A stretch of 29,503 bases of DNA from JBBDSJ01 sp040905025 (GTDB lineage: Bacteria > Pseudomonadota > Gammaproteobacteria > Methylohalomonadales > Methylohalomonadaceae). The stretch lies in NCBI GenBank assembly GCA_040905025.1, contig JBBDSJ010000085.1, positions 1-29,503 on the forward strand, read 5' to 3'. This document shows positions 24,669 through 29,503 of the stretch, piece by piece (within the stretch, counting starts at the first letter, position 1; each line of letters opens with the position of its first letter). Under the pieces are notes generated by a model, which saw nothing but the letters and a program-made list of their open reading frames with translations, was not told the origin of the DNA and made no database searches. The position numbers and the translations under genes are program-made.

Positions 24669-25418
24669 ATGACGGCAGCAGTGCAATTCAATACCCTGCT
24701 ACGGGCACCGGAAGAAGAACTGCTCAAAACTTTCTATGAATTCCGCTCGCTTACCGTCAAAGGCAAGAAGAAAGCCGGCCAGATAGCCTTGAAACTTGGC
24801 CTTAACAATGGCCAGTTAATGTGTGCAGTCGGCTTCAACCACCATGCCGAATCATTGACGGATGTCGTCGCATTGCTCGGTTTTGAACGCTTTGCTGAAA
24901 TTGAGGAACGCCGTAATGAGTATTTCAGCAAGGATATCTACCGGCGCCTGAATCTTGATAATGTGCTGGCGATTTATGGCGCCATCAAGGACAATCCGGA
25001 TCAGTTGCAAAGTATGCAGTACTTGTTGCGGCGACGGCTGCAATCAATCGAAAACCAGATCGAAAGCACTGTGAATTCGCTGACGATTGAAAAATACAAG
25101 GCCGAGATTCGTGCTATTTATGCTGACGGTATTGCCGGTATCGATTTTGCCGAGGAGCGTCTGAATCAAATGGACAGCGGGTTTCGTGCGCTGGTCAATG
25201 AAGTCAGCATGATTGTTGAAAGCCGGCTTATACCGGTAGGTGAAATATTTTTTATGGACACTATTTTGCCGGCGGAAAAACGGCGCTTGCTGGAACGTGG
25301 TTTGATCCCGATTGAACTGGTCGAGTCCCGGTTTGATAGTGGCAAAGCCAGTACTGCTGAACAGAAAGTTTTACACGAATATCTTCAGCAACAGCGGGAT
25401 CAGGATAACAATATATGA
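24669..25418 (+). CDS. Unknown helical protein, first of a tandem paralogue pair
   Basis: 249 aa, no signal peptide or membrane span, predicted largely alpha-helical; I recognise no family. It aligns along its whole length with the next gene. Shared blocks: LGLN..QL.CA.GFN (43-57 here), LTD...LLGF (63-72), R.NE.F..D.Y..L..DNV..IY (82-103), RL.SIE..I (123-131), EVS.I..S.LIP....FFMD (178-197) and L.P.EK..L......I (200 onward). Conserved Cys52 sits in the first block. The stop overlaps the neighbour's start (ATGA), so the two are translated together, possibly as a heterodimer. The LGLN..QL block (43-50) resembles a helix-turn-helix in spacing, but this is not enough to call DNA binding. The gene starts 67 nt after the Sel1-SPOR gene. 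Confidence 0.8.
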   Translation: MTAAVQFNTLLRAPEEELLKTFYEFRSLTVKGKKKAGQIALKLGLNNGQLMCAVGFNHHAESLTDVVALLGFERFAEIEERRNEYFSKDIYRRLNLDNVLAIYGAIKDNPDQLQSMQYLLRRRLQSIENQIESTVNSLTIEKYKAEIRAIYADGIAGIDFAEERLNQMDSGFRALVNEVSMIVESRLIPVGEIFFMDTILPAEKRRLLERGLIPIELVESRFDSGKASTAEQKVLHEYLQQQRDQDNNI

Positions 25419-26137
25419 GCGACACAATGGAATTTCGTGATTTGCTGACAGCCTCAGATTCGGATCTGGTGCGCATCTTCTACAAAATAAAATCTGATCC
25501 GAAAGATGATTTCATTTTGCGAATCAACAAGGCTGCTGCGCAACTCGGGCTGAATCATACCCAACTTGTTTGCGCGCTGGGATTCAACAAGTATATCCGC
25601 GAACTGACCGATATTCTTTCGGTGCTTGGTTTCAAGTCCTACAAGCTGCTGATGTATCGCAGCAATGAACTGTTCCGTACCGATACCTATAAGCAATTGT
25701 CGATCGATAATGTAATCGATATATATTCCGAGCATCTGGCTGACGAAGACATCACCCACGCAATACGCGAGTTGCTGAGCCCGCGTCTCAGCAGTATCGA
25801 AGCAGCCATTGACAGTAGTGACGATTCATCACTGACCATTTGCTATCGCATGGAAGTGCATGCCATTTATACCGCAGCTCTCGCCGATCTCAAGTTTGCA
25901 GAAAAACGTCTGGGCAGCAATATCGGCCGTTTCCGTCTGCTCGCGGGTGAAGTCAGCATTATTGCCGACAGCAACCTGATTCCACCCAGTAACATGTTTT
26001 TCATGGACTCACTTACGCCCGATGAGAAAGTTGAACTGATTGAGAAGAAGCTGATCAACCAGTCCATGATTGAAAACCGGCTGAAGAACGCGAAAATTCC
26101 ACCGGAAGAGCGTGATGTGCTGGAAAACTATATATAG
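25415..26137 (+). CDS. Unknown helical protein, second of a tandem paralogue pair
   Basis: 240 aa, soluble and mostly helical by eye, with no known domain that I recognise. It is a diverged duplicate of the preceding gene; motif positions differ by only one or two residues (LGLNHTQLVCALGFN at 44-58, NELFRTDTYKQLSIDNV at 84-100, IPPSNMFFMDSLTPDEK at 189-205). Divergence is high outside the shared blocks, so the duplication is old and both copies have been kept, which argues for separate roles. It is preceded by an ATGA overlap. It ends the run of plus-strand genes begun by mtdA; a candidate terminator hairpin lies about 200 nt downstream (26335-26367). Confidence 0.8.
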   Translation: MSDTMEFRDLLTASDSDLVRIFYKIKSDPKDDFILRINKAAAQLGLNHTQLVCALGFNKYIRELTDILSVLGFKSYKLLMYRSNELFRTDTYKQLSIDNVIDIYSEHLADEDITHAIRELLSPRLSSIEAAIDSSDDSSLTICYRMEVHAIYTAALADLKFAEKRLGSNIGRFRLLAGEVSIIADSNLIPPSNMFFMDSLTPDEKVELIEKKLINQSMIENRLKNAKIPPEERDVLENYI

Positions 26138-26506
26138 ACCTGTTCCATTCCTGTCACCACAAGTGATTATCAAGCCTGATTAATAACTTGCAATTCAATG
26201 TGACACACCAGCGCAGCAGCATCCTCTCCAGAATACATCCGGGTCCGCTGTGAAATATCCCTGGCATATTTCTGGGTCAGTTGCCTGCGTGGGCACCTGC
26301 CGGCTTCCAGACATTACGAACCGGTCGGCTGGCAAAATATCGGCAGGAAAATATCCTGCCGATATTTATCTATTCTCCTAAATTATTTCCGGGAATTTAC
26401 GCATATAGTTGCACTCGCTCAAACGCTGTACTTTTCTGGTCCACATAACAGTCCGCCGCGTATAGCGGCAACCAGAATAAATAAATGACAACAATCGGGG
26501 AGATTC
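26138..26506. other. 369-bp intergenic region before the TonB receptor
   Basis: There is no coding potential I can support. It holds a 7-bp inverted repeat GAAATAT...ATATTTC (about 26251-26271), the strong hairpin described separately, and AT-rich sequence from 26365 to 26410 where a promoter for the receptor would be expected. TATAGT at 26404-26409 is the best -10-like element, but it has no matching -35. I see no Fur-box-like dyad, and nothing riboswitch-like could be folded by eye. Confidence 0.5.
26335..26367. terminator. Long perfect hairpin, probable terminator or operator
   Basis: A perfect 14-bp inverted repeat (AAATATCGGCAGGA / TCCTGCCGATATTT) around a 5-nt loop (26349-26353). The AAAT and ATTT ends give it the A-stem-T look of a bidirectional intrinsic terminator, though the plus-strand continuation ATCTATTCTCC is only partly T-rich. 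It could end the mtdA-to-26137 unit, or, as it lies about 140 nt before the receptor gene, serve as a regulatory stem or operator. Confidence 0.55.
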
Positions 26507-28870
26507 ATGATGGGAACCAAACAACCACCGGTCAGCATGCGCAAGACACTACTTGCAGCGCTCATTGCCGGTGCGCTGCCAACTGCGGGTCACAGCCAGG
26601 ACAACACCCAGGACCTTGATATCGTGGATGTTATAGGCAACACACCAACACTCGGCGTTGGCTTGCCAGCAAACAAGATACCTTACAATATACAGTCGGC
26701 AACTTCAGATGACCTGGAGAAGGGCAGCAGTCTGGACATCACGGATTATATGAACCGTAATTTCAGCAGTGTGATTGTTAATGATGCCCAGAACAATCCG
26801 CTGCAACCGGATATCCAGTATCGCGGCTTCTCGGCATCACCCTTGCTCGGCCTGCCACAGGGGCTGGCGGTATACCAGAACGGCGTGCGCATTAACGAGG
26901 TCTTCGGCGATACCATCAACTGGGATCTGATCCCCGAATCTTCCATCGCCAACATGAGCCTCATCGGCGGTGCCAACCCGCTTTACGGCCTGAATACACT
27001 TGGCGGCGCCATCAGCCTGGAAACCAAAACCGGCTTTAGCCATCCCGGTCACAGTGCGGAAATCTACGGCGGATCATTTGACCGCTATGTCACATCAGTG
27101 GAAAGCGGCGCCAATAACGGCAGCCTGGGTTATTTTGCGACTTTCCAGTACTTCGATGAAGAAGGCTGGCGTGACCTGTCACCGTCGGAAGCAAAAAACA
27201 TGTTTGTTTCCCTGAACTACCGGGATAATGCGACGACTTCGCTGGATCTGAATTTCAATTATGGTGATACCAACCTGATCGGTAATGGCTCCATTCCCAT
27301 TGAGCTGGCGGCCATCGATCGCGAGGCCATCTTCACTGCGCCGGATCAGACCGAAAACGAAATGTTTTTTTTCGAATTGCAAGGTGAGCACTGGCTAAAT
27401 GACCTGACCCAGATCGCCGGTAATGCCTTTTATCGTGACAATGACACAACCTCATTCAACGGTGACGGCAGTGAATTTGAAGACTGTGATGAGGCAGGTG
27501 GCCCTGCCGGACTTCTGTGCGAGGAAGATGACGATGATCCCATTCTTGACCAAAACGGCAATACCATAGCCGTCGACGGCGGCAACGGCGAGCGCAATGC
27601 CATCAATAACCGCAGCCTGCGAGACCAGAAGAACTGGGGCGGCACATTTCAGAGTACTTTCATGGGCGATCTTTTCAACCGCGAAAATCAACTCATCATC
27701 GGTGGCGGCTATAATTATGGTGAAGTCGACTTTAATTCCAATGTCGAAATCGCGCGTTTGAATGCCCAGCGCAGCACCCTTGGCACCAACCTGTTTGTTC
27801 CCGAGGAAGGTACTTTTGTAAGCTCGGAAACCAGTAGCTGGTCGATATTCATCACTGACACATTGGCAATCACAGACAAGCTGGATCTGACGCTGTCCGG
27901 CCGTTTCAATCATACCAATGTCCAGCTTCAGGATCGTGGCGGTTCTGATGGACTCTCGGAACCCACCCCGGAACTGAACGGCGATCATGATTTTGATCGT
28001 TTCAATCCGGCCGCCGGCATCACTTACGCGTTCCAGCCCAACCTGAATGGCTATTTCAACTACAGTGAATCATCACGCGCACCCACTGCCGTCGAGCTGG
28101 CCTGTGCGCGGCCAGATGCGCCCTGCAACCTGCCGAACTCGTTTCTCGCCGATCCTCCCCTAGAACAGGTGGTCGCCAAGAGTTTTGAGGGCGGTTTCCG
28201 CGGCGAGCTGTCACAATTCGGCATCCTGAACAACATTGGCTGGCACGTTGGTGCTTTTCACACAACCAATGAAGACGACATCATATTTCAGAACACCGGC
28301 GGTGTATCAGGTAACGAGGGCTTCTTCGACAACATTGGCGATACCGAACGCCTTGGCATGGAACTTGGCCTGACTGGTCAACTCCAGCGTCTCGACTGGT
28401 TCCTCAACTACAGTTTTGTCAGCGCCACATTCGATACACCGTTCCAGGCCTCCAGCGCCAATAATCCGGCTGCAGATAACAATGAGCTGATTAACGTGCA
28501 GGCCGGAGATGATATACCCGGTATACCAGATCACACCTTCAAGATTGGCGGCGACTATGCACTGACCTCCAAGCTGAGTATTGGCGGTGATTTATTGTAC
28601 AAATCCGGTGTTTTCCTGCGCGGTGATGAATCCAACCAACTTGGCAAGCTGGATGGCTACACTACCGTTAATATCCGCGGCTCATATCAGATCAATGACA
28701 TGTTCAGTGTCTTTGCCCGGGTCAATAACCTGTTTGACAAGGATTTCGAAAGCTTCGGCCTTCTGGGTGAACCGGATGAAATACCGGGCTTTGACAGCTT
28801 TAACGATAATCGTTTTGTCGGCGTCGGTGCGCCGATCTCGGGCTTTGTTGGCATTCGCATGAAGCTGTAA
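26507..28870 (+). CDS. TonB-dependent outer-membrane receptor
   Basis: Outer-membrane 22-strand barrel with N-terminal plug for TonB-driven uptake; 787 aa. A signal peptide ends near AGHSQD. The plug (about 45-170) shows DITDYMNRNFSSVIVND, IQYRGFSASPLLGLPQGLAV, NGVRINEVFGDTINWDLIP and GANPLYGLNTLGGAISL. The barrel runs to a C-terminal strand that ends in Leu, preceded by VNNLFDKDF. ATG 26507 and ATG 26510 are both possible; GGGGAG is better placed for 26510. Two predicted loops carry close cysteine pairs (C327/C338 followed by the acidic run EEDDDD, and C533/C540). The ligand is unknown; NEVFGDTINWDLIP is typical of a receptor subgroup whose substrates are mostly uncharacterised. A strong terminator follows. 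Confidence 0.93.
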   Translation: MMGTKQPPVSMRKTLLAALIAGALPTAGHSQDNTQDLDIVDVIGNTPTLGVGLPANKIPYNIQSATSDDLEKGSSLDITDYMNRNFSSVIVNDAQNNPLQPDIQYRGFSASPLLGLPQGLAVYQNGVRINEVFGDTINWDLIPESSIANMSLIGGANPLYGLNTLGGAISLETKTGFSHPGHSAEIYGGSFDRYVTSVESGANNGSLGYFATFQYFDEEGWRDLSPSEAKNMFVSLNYRDNATTSLDLNFNYGDTNLIGNGSIPIELAAIDREAIFTAPDQTENEMFFFELQGEHWLNDLTQIAGNAFYRDNDTTSFNGDGSEFEDCDEAGGPAGLLCEEDDDDPILDQNGNTIAVDGGNGERNAINNRSLRDQKNWGGTFQSTFMGDLFNRENQLIIGGGYNYGEVDFNSNVEIARLNAQRSTLGTNLFVPEEGTFVSSETSSWSIFITDTLAITDKLDLTLSGRFNHTNVQLQDRGGSDGLSEPTPELNGDHDFDRFNPAAGITYAFQPNLNGYFNYSESSRAPTAVELACARPDAPCNLPNSFLADPPLEQVVAKSFEGGFRGELSQFGILNNIGWHVGAFHTTNEDDIIFQNTGGVSGNEGFFDNIGDTERLGMELGLTGQLQRLDWFLNYSFVSATFDTPFQASSANNPAADNNELINVQAGDDIPGIPDHTFKIGGDYALTSKLSIGGDLLYKSGVFLRGDESNQLGKLDGYTTVNIRGSYQINDMFSVFARVNNLFDKDFESFGLLGEPDEIPGFDSFNDNRFVGVGAPISGFVGIRMKL

Positions 28871-28890
28871 GCTGTTTGCATTACAGACCA

Positions 28891-28920
28891 AAAGGCCCGC
28901 TTACTGGCGGGCCTTTTTTT
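28891..28920 (+). terminator. Rho-independent terminator of the TonB receptor gene
   Basis: 10-bp perfect stem AAAGGCCCGC / GCGGGCCTTT, 6-nt loop (28901-28906), then an unbroken T-run to 28920. It starts 20 nt after the stop codon. It can also act on minus-strand transcripts, because the left arm begins with A's. Confidence 0.95.
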
Positions 28921-28923
28921 ATG

Positions 28924-29104
28924 GATTGGTGCCGAAGAGAGGATTCGACAAATCGGCAGGATTGCCGATTTGGACGCACGCAGTGCGCCCGCAGGGACGG
29001 CGACAGGATGTCGCCGGTCAGCCCCGACCCACACCTTGCGTAATGCGTGGGGATGCAAAACCATATCCTGAAATTTCATAACTCGAATGGTGCCGAAGAG
29101 AGGA
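28924..29104. repeat. 181-bp direct repeat, copy 1, bounded by tRNA-Thr 3'-end copies
   Basis: Identical by eye to 29267-29447 (offset 343). It begins and ends with the 17-nt 3' end of the tRNA-Thr gene (28928-28944 and 29088-29104, plus-strand TGGTGCCGAAGAGAGGA). The interior is a chain of small palindromes: CAAATCGGCA-GGAT-TGCCGATTTG, CGCAC-GCA-GTGCG and GCGACA-GGA-TGTCGC. A tRNA-like stretch CCGACCCACACCTTGCGTAATGCG then resembles the anticodon side of the real tRNA. ORFs through it are spurious. Confidence 0.9.
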
Positions 29105-29228
29105 TGACTCCGCACATCCTGTGCTCCGCCTTTCAGGCCAGATTCGCTGCGCTCATCTGTTCAAATTTGCTCCCGGCAAATTTGTCGAACCGGATTATAT
29201 GGTCGGAGGTTCTAAACCCTGGCTGAAA
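29105..29228. repeat. Second palindromic module between tRNA-Thr 3'-end copies
   Basis: This differs from the 181-bp repeats but has the same plan. It directly follows a 17-nt tRNA end and has short palindromes (CACA-TCC-TGTG; CCT-TTC-AGG; CAAATTTGC-TCCCG-GCAAATTTG). It then returns to a T-loop-like TCGAACCGG. It carries no gene. The terminator at 29229-29269 closes it. Confidence 0.6.
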
Positions 29229-29269
29229 ATCTATTAAAAAGCCTGTCGATGACAGGCTTTTTAATAGAT
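29229..29269. terminator. Very strong bidirectional terminator hairpin
   Basis: Perfect 19-bp inverted repeat with a 3-nt loop (GAT, 29248-29250). The core AAAAAGCCTGTC / GACAGGCTTTTT gives A- and T-tracts on both sides. On the minus strand it lies about 160 nt past the end of tRNA-Thr, directly after a tRNA-end copy at 29271-29287. It is probably the original terminator of the tRNA transcript, displaced from the gene by the repeat module. Confidence 0.92.
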
Positions 29270-29430
29270 TGGTGCCGAAGAGAGGATTCGACAAATCGGC
29301 AGGATTGCCGATTTGGACGCACGCAGTGCGCCCGCAGGGACGGCGACAGGATGTCGCCGGTCAGCCCCGACCCACACCTTGCGTAATGCGTGGGGATGCA
29401 AAACCATATCCTGAAATTTCATAACTCGAA

Positions 29431-29447
<17 letters not shown>
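29267..29447. repeat. 181-bp direct repeat, copy 2, overlapping the 3' end of tRNA-Thr
   Basis: Identical by eye to 28924-29104. The right end (29431-29447) is the actual 3' end of the tRNA-Thr gene; the left copy of that end is at 29271-29287, exactly 160 bp away. This is the geometry left when DNA inserts at a tRNA 3' end and regenerates it, but the inserted piece is far too small to code for an integrase. Confidence 0.92.

Positions 29448-29503
<56 letters not shown>

Noticed and set aside
28687..29115. Minus-strand ORFs through the repeats (also 29261-29491)
   Set aside because: They share an identical internal stretch only because of the DNA repeat, and run through tRNA ends, terminators and the receptor gene. 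No initiation signal is seen.

Overview
The window looks like a chromosomal segment of a gammaproteobacterium. The evidence is the ampD-ampE pair lying divergent from nadC (as in enterics and relatives, but here with extra genes between), TonB-dependent outer-membrane uptake, a Pseudomonas-type REP doublet, and two RND heavy-metal efflux systems. I cannot name a genus. No transposase, integrase, phage gene or CRISPR array was seen.

Region 1 (1-5924) is housekeeping. It starts with a REP doublet (REPIN) and ampE-ampD on the minus strand. Reading away from these on the plus strand is a tightly packed set: egtC, an EgtB-like non-heme iron enzyme, an AGCS sodium:alanine symporter and nadC. EgtC and the EgtB-like protein suggest a thiol/selenol-histidine type of chemistry, but EgtD is not in the window.

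Region 2 (about 5980-21587) is a metal-resistance block with two HME-RND operons back to back. The minus-strand operon is cusCBA-like (Cu/Ag). Its CusA has the three-methionine site at the residues expected from E. coli CusA. The operon also holds a broken TolC-family gene in front, a frameshifted DUF411 gene behind, and an APC permease with a His-rich tail. The plus-strand operon is czcCBA-like (Zn/Co/Cd), with the DFG...DG...EN signature of CzcA. Two divergent small exported proteins sit between them. The minus-strand one has a textbook MerR-family promoter: 20-bp spacer, near-perfect dyad, and a -10 so close to the ATG that the mRNA may be leaderless. No metal regulator gene lies in the window.

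Region 3 (21692-26137) has fchA divergent from mtdA, the tetrahydrofolate-linked C1 pair known from methylotrophs. Downstream of mtdA, closely spaced, are a Sel1-repeat/SPOR protein and two tandem paralogues of a family I do not recognise.

Region 4 (26138-29503) has a TonB-dependent receptor with a strong terminator, then a gene-free 560-bp stretch built from repeats. Four copies of the last 17 nt of a tRNA-Thr(CGU) gene punctuate it at spacings of 160, 183 and 160 bp. Two 181-bp direct repeats are identical by eye. The modules between the copies are chains of small palindromes that interrupt tRNA-like T-loop sequence. The real tRNA-Thr, cut by the window end, is the last copy. This array is the most unusual structure in the window.
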